Origin: Deltaproteobacteria bacterium ADurb.Bin207
Lineage (GTDB): Bacteria > Myxococcota_A > Polyangia > Polyangiales > Polyangiaceae
Assembly: GCA_002070115.1 (NCBI GenBank)
Contig: MWCO01000030.1
Coordinates: 1 to 61,276 of the forward strand
Direction of reading: 5' to 3'
DNA length: 61,276 bases
This document shows positions 34,062 to 44,101 of the stretch, one piece after another (the first letter of the stretch is position 1; each line of letters opens with the position of its first letter). The position numbers and the translations under genes were made by a program. A model generated the notes under the pieces. It did no database searches, was not told the origin of the DNA, and was given only the letters and a program-made list of their open reading frames with translations.

Positions 34062-37000
34062 CTACCGATATCGACGCCGCAATACCACACCCCACAGACC
34101 AAGCAACGCAAGCATTCCCCCCACACCGCCCCGCGCGGGTGCGCCCACGACTCTGCAGCCGCAACCATCGTCGTTACCGTCGCTTGCGTCCGTCTTGCCT
34201 TTTTCGTTCTCTTTTGCGTCTGTGGCTCCGTCTTGGTTCTCCGAGACGTCGGCATCCTCGGATGGTTCCGAACCCGCATCCGGCTTTTCTTCCGAAGGCT
34301 CGAGGTTCAAAACCACATAGTCGCCGTCGCGTTGGAAAGGCGTGTCCTGGCCGTTGACGCGCACCGAAGTCACCTGCGGCCCAAGCACCCGAAGCACGGT
34401 TACGAATTGCACCTGGGCTGTGATATCCATTCCCTGGTTTTCCGAGACATAATCCACTTGCAAGCCCGGCAGCGGCGCCTCGGAGACAAGCAACGGCAAG
34501 CCCTGGGTCAATGCCGTGGCTTCCCCCACCACCAGACGCAGCAATTCGTTGCCCTTTGTGCGGATGAGACACGACGATCCATCACAAGACGCATCGCCGA
34601 ACGTTCGTTCCGTCCCCGCCTTTCCTTTTGCCAGCACGAGTGCCGTATCGATGAAATCATCGGTGGAAGCCCGGTACGCCAGGGCTTCGTCCTCGGGTGC
34701 CGCATCCGTGGGCAATGCCGCGAAATCCTTGATGCGCGGCTGCTCCGCGCCCGGTTCCAGCAACGAAAGGAAGGTGGTATCCTGCCCATGACGCCTTGCC
34801 ATGACGAAGGGGACAGGGACTAACAAGTTCGGTCCCAGCCCTTCTCCCGTGACCACCGTGGTGGAAGGGTCTGCAAGCATCTGGACGCGCAGGGCACGAT
34901 ACGGAACCTCGAAATCCGTGACCTGCTCCGGACTGCCTCCGTCGAAAGATACGTGAACATCATCGACCCAGATCGCTCCCGCGCTCGCCCCTCCTGCTTG
35001 ATAGGTCAATTCGAAAGACACGTTTTTTACGGGTGTATCCAATACTCCATCGTTATTTCCAAGGTAGTGGGACCAGCTTTCTACCTCCGAAACCTCGAAG
35101 GATTTCCATCCCTTCCAATCGATAGACCCGAGTTTTTTGACGAAACGTTCGTCCGTGGCGTCGTTGACACGTACGCCGAATCCGTGTTTCGAGCCATCTC
35201 CGTAGACCCAAAAGCGCAGGGTGTCAGGCTTGTCCTGGACCGGCTCGAGGGTGGGCATGGCGTAGAGCCCGTAGCCCGTATTGGCCTGGAAATCATACGT
35301 CATTTTTCCCGACCAGCTCCCTTCGTGGGCCTGTTCCTTGCTAGACGAGAAAGAAGCCTTGACGGAGGTTTCGCTGCCCCACACCGAGCCGATGTTGGAA
35401 GCAGAAGGCTTTTGCTCGAAAGCCACCCGCCAGGTTTCGCTGGTTTCCGTGCTTTTTGCCTTGGAAAGGTGCTGATAGCCGTGTTCCTTGGGAAACTTGT
35501 CGTAGGCTTTTTGCGCAAGATCCGTGGCTATTTCGCCTGGGGAATGCAAGATCCAATCGATATCATGGCTCGAACCATCGCTCGATTGGACATGGAATCG
35601 GTCGACCAGGTATTCCGGGGCCAGGACCATGGTTCGCAACAGGTCCACCGTAGGTTCTGACGGTTTTCCATAGACATTTCCCGCATCCGCCGCGGCGATG
35701 GACAGGCCCGGAAGCCCCAAAAACCGATGTAGATTGCCGGTGGCTTCTTGCTGCGATTTCGTATCCACGACAACCGTGTTGTGGGCGACTGTCACTTTAT
35801 CCCAGGTGGCGTGGGTGGGCGCCGCGTACGATTGCGTGCCCGGATCCACAGCCATGGTCGCGCCGTTGGCGTAAAGTACGAATCCAAGCTTGTCATAATG
35901 TCCGTGCCACCCCCCGTGAGGACCGTAGTCGAGAGCGATATACGTTGCTTCCGCCCCTTTTCCAGAGCGCAACACCGCATAGCCCGCATCGGGGAATAAT
36001 TCGCTGGACAGGGGGCTCGTCACGCTTTGCGGAAGGTCTTTTTCACCCCAATACAGCGCATAACGGCCTCGGGTCCGCTTTCCGAGCACTTCCAGGTAAA
36101 TGGGGTCTTGGTAGACTTGCCACGCCATCTCGAAAAACCGATCGTTCGAGATGAGATCCGCGCTCCCAGAATCGTTGAACGGCGGCAGCGTCCAGTCCGG
36201 CATGGCAAAACGGATAGGAGCCCGGAACATGGATTGAAGCGCGGCATCGCTCAACAGGTCGTAACCCCCCTTGGTCGCCATCCGCGCCAATTGCATCAAC
36301 GGATCCAACGCAAAAAAGTGGTATCCCCAAGATCCCTCGTACCAAAACCCGTCCGCCGTCACGCTGGTTTTCATCTGATAGGCAAACCCATCGGTGGGAC
36401 TGCGGATGGCCTGCGCGATGAGCACCGGGTCTTGGATCGCAAATCCCACGGCTCCGAGGGCCGCGTTATGCCACGACTGCCAATTGCTTTCCCCCGCCGG
36501 ATGACGCTGAATGACCGCCACCGCATGACGCAACAAATCCTGTTCGATATGATCCTTCAACCCGCTCGTCATCGCCGGGCAATTCGCCACCATGTCATAC
36601 GCCCACGCCATCGGAAGCAACCAGCCCGCTTCGTCTAGCGTTTGCGCCAAGACGCGAGCCCCGGAGCCAGCCTGCTTCTGATGGATGTCATGAATGGGAT
36701 ACGAATCATACACATCCGCATACGCTTCAAGAATCTCCAGGGCGCTTTGACAATACCGGGCTTGCCCCGTCATGCGCCAGGCAAGTCCCAAATCCGTCGC
36801 GTATTTGGCCAAATCTCCGTGCATCCGCCCGTAAATGACCTGATCGTAAGGCCAACCCGTGAATTCCTGACCGTCGACCGGGCATCGATGATGCTTGTCT
36901 TCATATTTCAGATTCACTCCGTGGACGGGACATACGTACCATAGCGACCATTGCCCTCCTTCCGGAGGAAGGGCCCAGGTGGATAGAAAATACTTTTTTT

Positions 37001-37997
37001 CGTAGGCTTCCGGCCACCCCTCCGCCTGATTGAGGATGCTTGCCCGCGCGTTCGAAGCCCAGGCCTCCGACGCGCTCCACGCCTCAATCCTGGCAAAGTC
37101 CTGTGCGTCGAGAAGTGTGCGAGGCGGGTCCCGCTCGACCAGGGGAACAGCCCCGTCAAGCTGCACACCGTCGATCGGAAGCCCTTGCTCGGACACGACC
37201 ATGAACGCCGAATGAATGTCCAGGAGCGTGGTGCCGGAGATCGCTGACGATGGCACGGTCACTTGAGCCAATAGGGTTCCGGACCCGTGAGGGCTCAGGG
37301 TCAGCGAGGATGAATCGAGCGAGGAAGAAAAGGGGTAGGAGGAAGGATAATCAAGTGAAAACGATAGGTTACGTGACTTTCCAAGCCGTTCTTCGAGCCC
37401 CACTTCGAAACGGTATTCGAAATCGTTTCCCTTCCAGGATGGCCGCATTTTCACCGAGGAAATGACTCCCGTGCCGAACGACAGGCTGTCGAGAATCAAC
37501 AAGGTGTCATCCTTGGGGTCCGTTCCCCAGCCCCCGGCATGCAAGGAAATATAATTGATGTGGTTCCACCCGAGGGGATTGCGAGACACGCCGAAGCTAT
37601 CCAGGGGGATTCGGATGAAACGCCATCCCGTCCAGTCGATGTAAATGGATTTGGAATAATAGTCCCACCCCTCGTGGTCCGCGGCGTTTTCCGAGTCAAA
37701 AACAAGGGTGATCTTGGCGTTGTTCGCTACGGCCGAGTACACCCACATTTGAAAGTGTTTTTCACCGGACACATCAAGGGGTGTGGCGAATACCTTTTTC
37801 GCGGTGGAATGGTTGACATGGTCCTGCCAACGCCCCGCGCCTTTGCCATCGTGAACCTCTTTCGTCTCTGCGACCAGTCCAGTCCAACCAGAGAAGTTCT
37901 CGAAGTCGTCCACCACGGTATCAGCTCGCGCCACGGCCGTGGCCGTCAACGCCGCAAAACCTGCCGTGGTCGAGATTAAAAGACGCTTGGTTTTCAT
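34062..37997 (-). CDS. Large secreted heparinase II/III-type protein with MYXO-CTERM-like tail
   Basis: A 1311-residue secreted protein. A signal peptide (LLISTTAGFAALTATAVARA) precedes a carbohydrate-binding-like jelly roll (TVVDDFENFSGW). The alginate lyase/heparinase-type alpha toroid follows (TDLGLAWRMTGQARYCQS, SWQSWHNAALGAVGFAI). A heparinase II/III domain has DYGPHGGWHGHYDKLGFVLY, and a further CBM-like region comes after it. The end is DGCGC, a Gly-rich hydrophobic helix (GGMLALLGLWGVVL) and RRRYR, matching the MYXO-CTERM sorting architecture. It probably cleaves an acidic polysaccharide at the cell surface. ATG 37997 has GGGGA 6 bp upstream. Confidence 0.88.
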   Translation of the reverse strand: MKTKRLLISTTAGFAALTATAVARADTVVDDFENFSGWTGLVAETKEVHDGKGAGRWQDHVNHSTAKKVFATPLDVSGEKHFQMWVYSAVANNAKITLVFDSENAADHEGWDYYSKSIYIDWTGWRFIRIPLDSFGVSRNPLGWNHINYISLHAGGWGTDPKDDTLLILDSLSFGTGVISSVKMRPSWKGNDFEYRFEVGLEERLGKSRNLSFSLDYPSSYPFSSSLDSSSLTLSPHGSGTLLAQVTVPSSAISGTTLLDIHSAFMVVSEQGLPIDGVQLDGAVPLVERDPPRTLLDAQDFARIEAWSASEAWASNARASILNQAEGWPEAYEKKYFLSTWALPPEGGQWSLWYVCPVHGVNLKYEDKHHRCPVDGQEFTGWPYDQVIYGRMHGDLAKYATDLGLAWRMTGQARYCQSALEILEAYADVYDSYPIHDIHQKQAGSGARVLAQTLDEAGWLLPMAWAYDMVANCPAMTSGLKDHIEQDLLRHAVAVIQRHPAGESNWQSWHNAALGAVGFAIQDPVLIAQAIRSPTDGFAYQMKTSVTADGFWYEGSWGYHFFALDPLMQLARMATKGGYDLLSDAALQSMFRAPIRFAMPDWTLPPFNDSGSADLISNDRFFEMAWQVYQDPIYLEVLGKRTRGRYALYWGEKDLPQSVTSPLSSELFPDAGYAVLRSGKGAEATYIALDYGPHGGWHGHYDKLGFVLYANGATMAVDPGTQSYAAPTHATWDKVTVAHNTVVVDTKSQQEATGNLHRFLGLPGLSIAAADAGNVYGKPSEPTVDLLRTMVLAPEYLVDRFHVQSSDGSSHDIDWILHSPGEIATDLAQKAYDKFPKEHGYQHLSKAKSTETSETWRVAFEQKPSASNIGSVWGSETSVKASFSSSKEQAHEGSWSGKMTYDFQANTGYGLYAMPTLEPVQDKPDTLRFWVYGDGSKHGFGVRVNDATDERFVKKLGSIDWKGWKSFEVSEVESWSHYLGNNDGVLDTPVKNVSFELTYQAGGASAGAIWVDDVHVSFDGGSPEQVTDFEVPYRALRVQMLADPSTTVVTGEGLGPNLLVPVPFVMARRHGQDTTFLSLLEPGAEQPRIKDFAALPTDAAPEDEALAYRASTDDFIDTALVLAKGKAGTERTFGDASCDGSSCLIRTKGNELLRLVVGEATALTQGLPLLVSEAPLPGLQVDYVSENQGMDITAQVQFVTVLRVLGPQVTSVRVNGQDTPFQRDGDYVVLNLEPSEEKPDAGSEPSEDADVSENQDGATDAKENEKGKTDASDGNDDGCGCRVVGAPARGGVGGMLALLGLWGVVLRRRYR

Positions 37998-38850
37998 GGT
38001 TATCCCCATCACGTCGCTACGTAGATGAAGTAAGATAGCAGGTTTACAGTCGGAGTGGAGGTGTAACCGACGCTTCGAGCATGACTGTGGCTTCGTCGAG
38101 CGCGTAGCGCGAAATCCAGAAGTTCGCTCGCGGCGGGGGCAAGGGTGTGTGTTTGCTTACGACAGGGCTGGCTTGGAGCGGTTTTCACCACCGGGCCTTC
38201 GGGAAGTCCGAATGCCGATTGAACCTGGGGACCAGGTCCTCGACAGGAGCGGATTGTTCCTCCGACGGGTCACCGGGAAAGGGTTAGCGAAGGTCGCTAG
38301 GCTGGCTTTCGGTCATCCGAATGGCCTCGTTCGAGCCTGCTAGCCGTTTGACTGCTCCTGAGACATGGACGGCAGCCGTTGCGCCATGGATAGGACGCCG
38401 TTGCCATGACCTTGCCATCTCCTTGTCACGCCATGGCGATAGGCAGAATAACGTTGACCCCAAAACCCAACGCTCATCCAGCGTTTCGCTTACGCGAGGT
38501 AGTCACGAACCAAGGGGTGCTTTTCTCCGTAATTCGTGAGTGTCTCACCGCTGCCTTCTCGAAACTCCACCGCCCCTGCCCCGGTCGCTCCGCCCCCATC
38601 GATGCGTTTCGAACGACCGAGACCCCCTCCGTCACATACTCCAATAGCAGCGCGTCGAGTTCATTGAGAGCAGGAGGTAGGGTTGAACGTTGATTGCTCA
38701 TTTCGGTTCGAAATGCAAAAATACGTGAATCTCTACCAAGCAAACCCTATGCCTCAGAAAGTGTCGTATTTTCAGCTAGTTAACATAACACAATTTCATT
38801 GATGTTTCATTAATGAAATCCAAACGGAATTCCGGTTCCAACTCTGTGAC
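37998..38850. other. Intergenic region with AT-rich promoter segment
   Basis: About 850 bp. On the minus strand an ATG at 38701 opens a 75-codon frame to 38474 (MSNQRSTLPPALNELDALLL ...). It has no recognisable family and no ribosome-binding site, so I leave it unannotated. The stretch 38720-38820 is AT-rich and contains a palindrome and repeated TTTCATT words next to the downstream glycosyltransferase gene. Confidence 0.45.
38794..38818. promoter_or_regulatory. Candidate operator with TTTCATT half-sites
   Basis: TTTCATT occurs at 38794-38800 and 38805-38811. The second forms a perfect 14-bp palindrome TTTCATTAATGAAA (38805-38818) with its inverse. It ends 32 bp before the GTG of the glycosyltransferase gene. 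This is the typical position of a dimeric repressor or activator site; the regulator is unknown. Confidence 0.4.
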
Positions 38851-40482
38851 GTGAACGCCGTGAGTCGCCGAAAACGCCAAGCCAAATCCGCGGCACCTGC
38901 CCCTTGCAGCCCCTCCGAACCACCGCGGGCAAAACTAGGGGAGCGCCACGCGCTTGTGGGGTTTTTCCTTCTTACCGTGGTCTTGCGATGGATATATTTC
39001 GCCACGGCCGATGGGCCCTCCTTTGCGGACCCGCTCATCGACGGCGATTATTACGATTATCTGGCAGACCGGCTTTCGAGAGGGCAAGGGTTCGAGCCGG
39101 GGCCGTTCTGGCAACCCCCCTTGTACCCCATCGTGCTCGGACTTTTGTATTCCGTGCTTGGGCACGACCTTCTATGGCCTCGGATCATGCAATCGCTGGC
39201 GGATGGCCTGACCGCTGTGCTCGCCGTGCAGATCGCCTCGAGGGTGCTTGGAAACGCACGATGGGCCCTGGCCGCGGGGGTGCTGGTGGCCCTGCACGGA
39301 ACCCTGGTTTTTTATAGCGGGGAGATCCTTCCCACCCAGCTCGCCATCTTGGCCTCTACCGTCGCGGTCTGGCAGGCCACCAGGTCCTCGCGAACCATGA
39401 AGACGGCAATAGGAAGCGGAATTGCCGTCGGGTTGGGGGCGCTTGCGGTCGCCACGACCATGGTGTTGCTACTTCCTTTGACCTGGTTTTGGATGAAGGA
39501 AAACCAAAAGCAAGGGCTTGGTCTATTGGCCGCGGGACTTGTCGTGGTGGGGACGGCCACGGCTGCGAACGTTTTTCGCTCCGACCAATGGGTCCTCATT
39601 TCCGCCAACGGGGGAGTCAACCTCTATCTCGGCAATGCGGAGCGCGCCAATGAGTTGCAAGCCATTCGGCCGGGCGGCGCCTGGGAGGCCCTGGTGAATG
39701 AACCCGTCGATGCCGGAATCACAAGCCCCTCGGGACAAGACGGATACTTCGTTCGCAAAGCCCTGGGCTGGTGTGCCTCGAGCCCCGCATCCTGCCTCGG
39801 CGGATTGGCCTGGAAAGCGCGTCTATTGCTCAGATCCCAGGAAATCCCACGCAACGAAAGCGTCGAGGTCGTTCGTCATCAATCCCCCGTTTCCTCCGTC
39901 TTGCTCGCCCGTGTCGGTTCTTTTGCCTTGCCTCACGCCCTTTTGCTCCCTTTGGCCGCCGCTGGCATCGTCTACGCCCTTCGAAAAAAACAAGCGGCAG
40001 CAACCCTTGTCGTCTGGTGTACCCTCGCTCTCGGAGCCATGCCCGTTCTGTTTTTTGTCACGGGCCGCTACCGAACCGCCATGGCCGCGATGCTATGCGT
40101 GTTGGCCGTCCTCGGCGCCCATGGCTTGTGGACTTTGAAAAAAGAGGCGTGGCGAGAGGGGCTTGCCGCGTTCGTGGTCCTGTTTGCCGCTGTCTGGCCC
40201 GCTCCCTTGCCCGTCGATGCCGTCTCCTACGAAGCAGAAATGCATTATGCCGTCGGTGGACGTCGCGCCAGGCTCGGCGACGACCCGCAGGCAGCCACCC
40301 ATTGGCAGCGCGCCGTGGCTTTGCGTCCGGATTACCTGGAAGCCCACTTCAATTTAGGATTGCTTTACGTGCGCCATCAGCAATGGTCGAAGGCCATCGA
40401 CGCCTTCCTGTTGGTGCTTTCCATCGATCCGGACCATGCCATGGCGCGAGAGCTGATCGAGGAATGTAAAAAATATCAATAA
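38851..40482 (+). CDS. GT39-type membrane glycosyltransferase with C-terminal TPRs
   Basis: A 543-residue protein. An N-terminal helix precedes the extracytoplasmic acidic loop DPLIDGDYYDYLADRLSRGQ, typical of dolichyl/polyprenyl-phosphate sugar transferases. WQPPLYPIVLGLLYS and about nine more helices follow. The last ~75 residues form two TPR units (AATHWQRAVALRPDYLEAHF, IDAFLLVLSIDPDHAMA). The fusion of GT-C and TPR suggests a partner protein or substrate-docking role. The GTG start has no strong ribosome-binding site. A palindromic candidate operator lies upstream. Confidence 0.86.
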   Translation: MNAVSRRKRQAKSAAPAPCSPSEPPRAKLGERHALVGFFLLTVVLRWIYFATADGPSFADPLIDGDYYDYLADRLSRGQGFEPGPFWQPPLYPIVLGLLYSVLGHDLLWPRIMQSLADGLTAVLAVQIASRVLGNARWALAAGVLVALHGTLVFYSGEILPTQLAILASTVAVWQATRSSRTMKTAIGSGIAVGLGALAVATTMVLLLPLTWFWMKENQKQGLGLLAAGLVVVGTATAANVFRSDQWVLISANGGVNLYLGNAERANELQAIRPGGAWEALVNEPVDAGITSPSGQDGYFVRKALGWCASSPASCLGGLAWKARLLLRSQEIPRNESVEVVRHQSPVSSVLLARVGSFALPHALLLPLAAAGIVYALRKKQAAATLVVWCTLALGAMPVLFFVTGRYRTAMAAMLCVLAVLGAHGLWTLKKEAWREGLAAFVVLFAAVWPAPLPVDAVSYEAEMHYAVGGRRARLGDDPQAATHWQRAVALRPDYLEAHFNLGLLYVRHQQWSKAIDAFLLVLSIDPDHAMARELIEECKKYQ

Positions 40483-40523
40483 ATACAATTGGTTATGTTG
40501 CAGTGGCTCCGTGGGGCCTCCGC

Positions 40524-42383
40524 CTATTTGGGCACGGCGGGGACGACGACCGTATTGATGGGAGCGATATTGCCTCCCGCGGGGTAGGCGTAGGAGGCGA
40601 AGGAATCCAGACCCCACACCATGAGTCCAAAGGGGCCATCGCTTTGCGCGGATTGGGGGCCGTTGGTACAACCGGCCACTCCGTGGGCACTGCGCACCAG
40701 GTCCACGTTTGCGATTTCGAATTCACCCGATGAGCCGACGGGCTGCCAGCCAGACACCACACCCGAGCATCCCACGCTCACCTCTTTGAATCCGGACGGG
40801 GTTTTGACGCGGGTCAAGACGAGATTGGTGGTGCCGTAGGTGGGGTCGGTGAAGAAGATATAGCGAGAGAGGAATTGGGCGGGGGGCAGGATGTTGACGT
40901 ATTCTTCGTCGCCCAGGCAATTGTACTCGGCCGACAGAGAGGCCGGATTGATGCCGGGGCGGCTTCCGCCATGCACGAAGCAGCCTGTCATCATTTGGCC
41001 GAGGTAAAAGGGGTGGTCTTCATCCTGGCTGCTGACGACGAAAGGTCCCGTGGCTTCGAAATCCACCATTTGTCCCACATCGAGGGTGGTGGGGGCCCCT
41101 GGCACGGGTGGGTCGAAAGTGAGGGATGTACCCGCCACGGCGCCGACGATTCGATAAATGATGGATTCTGGCTGCAAATCAGCGCGTCGGGTGGTGTAAG
41201 GAATTCCTACGTAGCGGTATCCGAGGGCGGCGACGGGTGGAATGGCTTGATGGCCGGAATCACATCCTCCGCCTTTGGAACTCATGCCTTTGAGGCAGAG
41301 GTAGCCGTTTCCTCCGGTAAAAGCGACGGGTTTATCGGAAGAAATGATCGTTCCGCTCATTTCCTGAGAGGGCTCCCACTGAATGAATTCATGTTGTTGC
41401 AGTGTGAATTGGGTGGGTTGGTTGGCGGGAGCCGCGGCGACTCCGTTTCCTCCCGGCAAGGCCACCCTGGGAAGCACGGTCACGGTGGTGTTGTTTTCTT
41501 TGGCGACGATGGTTCCGTATTGGGGGCCTGGTCCGCTGGGCGGATTGAGCATCTCACCTAATTTGGGAACGACAGCGACATAGTTGGTTCCCCAGGCGCT
41601 TGTCGGGAGAAGCATTTCGGCGCTTGGGAGAAAAGAAGCCGCGCCGCCGTAGGGGTGGATATCGTAGGCGCTGACGGGGGCATCGGTGGTGATATGCCAG
41701 GCTTGCCCTTTTCCGGTTCCGTGGACTGCGGTGGCCCACGGGTTCGCGGCAGGCACGGGGCAAACCAGGGACATACCACCGTTTTGCGAAGATGGATCCG
41801 AGGACATGAACAGTACGGCGACCTGGTCTTGGGGTAAACCCGTGGCGGGGACGCTTTCCCAGGACGCTGGATTCGGATTCGTGCTGGGAATGCGTGCGAA
41901 TTGCGTGACGGGAAGAGACTGCCCCGCGTACGTAACGTTGATCTGGACAGGCCTCGGCCAGTTGTTGGCGATGAATACGGCGAAACAGGGTTGCGTAATG
42001 AGGGGCATGAACGATGGTGTGGGAACGACGAAGTCGCAGCCTACGTTTCCTTGGCTTGCCGCGGCAGCTTCGCAGGGGGCTACGCATTTTCCTCCCGCGC
42101 ATCCTTGCGATGGGGCACAGCTTTCGAGCACCGTGCCGTTGGCATCGATGACGTTTTGCAGGTCAGCACTGCATCCTAACGTGGGAGGTGGAGAGTCATT
42201 GCTGGCATCGATGTAAAACGTGCCACCGCCGCCATCCACGCCCGATCCGCCGCCGGAACCGCCTCCCCCATCGGTTTTCCCCGACCCCCCGGCCGAATTC
42301 ACACCGTCCGAATCATTGGCAGAACAACCCCCGGTGGCTACCAACAGGGCACCCACTACCGCACGCACGATCCATGAACCCAT
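40524..42383 (-). CDS. IgGFc-binding-like lipoprotein
   Basis: A 619-residue lipoprotein. The signal ends at LVATGGC (Cys20), followed by a Gly/Ser/Asp-rich linker. A short Cys-rich domain (ESCAPSQGCAGGKCVAPC) comes next. The remaining ~480 residues carry the IgGFc-binding N-terminal-like fold seen in many Myxococcota surface proteins (CFAVFIANNWPRPVQINVTY, HPYGGAASFLPSAEMLLPTS, VTVLPRVALPGG, EYVNILPPAQFLSRYIFFTD). No enzymatic motif. A surface adhesion or interaction role is plausible. Confidence 0.83.
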   Translation of the reverse strand: MGSWIVRAVVGALLVATGGCSANDSDGVNSAGGSGKTDGGGGSGGGSGVDGGGGTFYIDASNDSPPPTLGCSADLQNVIDANGTVLESCAPSQGCAGGKCVAPCEAAAASQGNVGCDFVVPTPSFMPLITQPCFAVFIANNWPRPVQINVTYAGQSLPVTQFARIPSTNPNPASWESVPATGLPQDQVAVLFMSSDPSSQNGGMSLVCPVPAANPWATAVHGTGKGQAWHITTDAPVSAYDIHPYGGAASFLPSAEMLLPTSAWGTNYVAVVPKLGEMLNPPSGPGPQYGTIVAKENNTTVTVLPRVALPGGNGVAAAPANQPTQFTLQQHEFIQWEPSQEMSGTIISSDKPVAFTGGNGYLCLKGMSSKGGGCDSGHQAIPPVAALGYRYVGIPYTTRRADLQPESIIYRIVGAVAGTSLTFDPPVPGAPTTLDVGQMVDFEATGPFVVSSQDEDHPFYLGQMMTGCFVHGGSRPGINPASLSAEYNCLGDEEYVNILPPAQFLSRYIFFTDPTYGTTNLVLTRVKTPSGFKEVSVGCSGVVSGWQPVGSSGEFEIANVDLVRSAHGVAGCTNGPQSAQSDGPFGLMVWGLDSFASYAYPAGGNIAPINTVVVPAVPK

Positions 42384-42523
42384 TTGTCACCTCACCGCGA
42401 ACGAGTCTCCATGTCGATTGTAGCGCAGGGGCGGGCGAGCAACGTGGATAGAATGCACAGACGGCGGCGTCCGTGGATCCTCCGGATCGGCGCTGTCGAA
42501 AATTTTCTAGTAAATCTGATGGG

Positions 42524-44101
42524 TTACGACTTGCCCAGGATGCCGAATTTCTTTCCCACGGCCTCGAACGCTTCGAGCGCGCGTTCGAGTTGCTCTTGGG
42601 TGTGGGTCGCCATATAGCTCGTGCGAAGACAAGCTTGCTTGGGTGGCACCCCAGGACTGATGAAGGGGTTGGTGTATACGCCGTAGTTGTCGAGCAACTC
42701 CTTCCACACCATGATCGTGCGAAGATCTTTGCGTACGTATAAGGGGATCACCGCCGTTTGACTATGCCCCACATCCCATCCCATCTTGATGAGTTCCTCA
42801 CGCATGAACGTAAAGTTTTTGCGTAGGTCGTCGATGCGCCAAGACTCTTCTTGCATCACTTCCAACGCCGCCATGGCCGCCGCCACATTCGGTGGTGCCG
42901 CACTCGCCGCAAACATGAAGGATGATGCAAAATGTTGAATATATTCAAGGACTTTTCGTTCACCCACCAACCAGCCGCCAATCGAAGCCAGGGATTTGGA
43001 GAACGTTCCGCCAATCAAGTCGACATCCTTTTCGATATCGAAATAAGCCGCCGTGCCGCGCCCTACGGGACCAATGACCCCCAGCGCATGCGCATCGTCG
43101 ACCATGATGCGCGCGCGATGTTTTTTCGCCACCTTGACCAGCTCCGGTAGATTCGCGATCTCGCCCTCTGCCGAAAATACCCCATCGGTGACGACGAACG
43201 CGCCGGTGTTTTCGTCGAGGCTTTCGAGTTGACGATCCAACGACTCGGGGTCGTTGTGTTTGTAGCGAAGCATGCGCGCGCCAACGGCCACACCCAGTCG
43301 GACGCCATCGTAGATGGAGGCGTGGTCGCTGCGATCGATCAAGGCGACGGTATGTTTGTTGGAAAGCAGGGCCGACAAGGAGGCGATATTGACTTGGTAA
43401 CCCGTGGTGAACACGAGGGCTGCTTCTTTTCCGTGGAAAGCGGCAAGCTTCTCTTCGAATTCCTTGTGCAGTTTCATCGAGCCGTTGACCAGGCGCGACC
43501 CCGTCATGCTCGTGCCGTACTTGCGGATGGCTTCGAGCGCTGCTTCCCGCACTTTCGGATGCGTCGTCAAACCAAGGTAGTTGTTGGAGCCGAGCATCAA
43601 CACGCGACGTCCTTCCAACACGGCTTCGGGGCCATCGTTGAAGTCCAGAGGGCGGAAGTAAGGATACACACCCATCTTGCGCGCGTTGTCCGCGGCCTTG
43701 AAATCGTAGCACTTCTGGAAGACGTCGCGACCCGCCTGACCGGCCAGCGATGTACGCTCCGCGATTTGATCCGCGAGCTTCTGTTCATCCACCGTCGCCG
43801 CGGATGATTCTTCTTCCGGCCCTTCCTCTCTTGTTGGCTTTACGACTTTGGAAGGCTTTGCTGGACGCGCCATCATGGCGTCGTCGGGCATCATCGATGG
43901 ATCCATTTCGGGAAGGTCGTAGCCATGGATCAACACTTGCCAGGCTTCCGCTGCTTTTCCAGCCGCCGCGCGAACACGACCCGGCGCATCCATGACCGTA
44001 TTGGCCACGCGCATGACGCGATCATCACTCATCCATCGAAGAATGGGACCGGTTTCCAATACGCGTTTGCCAGAACTAAAGACGATGCTTTTCCAACTCA
44101 T
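42524..44101 (-). CDS. Alpha-oxoamine synthase (serine palmitoyltransferase / KBL / AONS type) with N-terminal extension
   Basis: A 525-residue PLP enzyme. After a ~130-residue extension, the catalytic domain runs from YPYFRPLDFNDGPEAVLEG. It contains LGSNNYLGLTTHPKVREA, DRSDHASIYDG, VDDAHALGVIG and the PLP-Lys in GGTFSKSLASIGGW. The family condenses an amino acid with an acyl-CoA. The overall pattern resembles serine palmitoyltransferase-like members, but substrate specificity cannot be read with certainty. The N-terminal extension (VMDAPGRVRAAAGKAAEAWQ, HGYDLPEMDPSMMPDDAMM) is unusual for the family. ATG 44101 (MSWKSIVFSSG) is the preferred start. Confidence 0.9.
   Translation of the reverse strand: MSWKSIVFSSGKRVLETGPILRWMSDDRVMRVANTVMDAPGRVRAAAGKAAEAWQVLIHGYDLPEMDPSMMPDDAMMARPAKPSKVVKPTREEGPEEESSAATVDEQKLADQIAERTSLAGQAGRDVFQKCYDFKAADNARKMGVYPYFRPLDFNDGPEAVLEGRRVLMLGSNNYLGLTTHPKVREAALEAIRKYGTSMTGSRLVNGSMKLHKEFEEKLAAFHGKEAALVFTTGYQVNIASLSALLSNKHTVALIDRSDHASIYDGVRLGVAVGARMLRYKHNDPESLDRQLESLDENTGAFVVTDGVFSAEGEIANLPELVKVAKKHRARIMVDDAHALGVIGPVGRGTAAYFDIEKDVDLIGGTFSKSLASIGGWLVGERKVLEYIQHFASSFMFAASAAPPNVAAAMAALEVMQEESWRIDDLRKNFTFMREELIKMGWDVGHSQTAVIPLYVRKDLRTIMVWKELLDNYGVYTNPFISPGVPPKQACLRTSYMATHTQEQLERALEAFEAVGKKFGILGKS

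Noticed and set aside
38474..38743. Minus-strand frame as a second small gene or RiPP precursor
   Set aside because: No ribosome-binding site, no leader motif and no known family. It probably occurs by chance.
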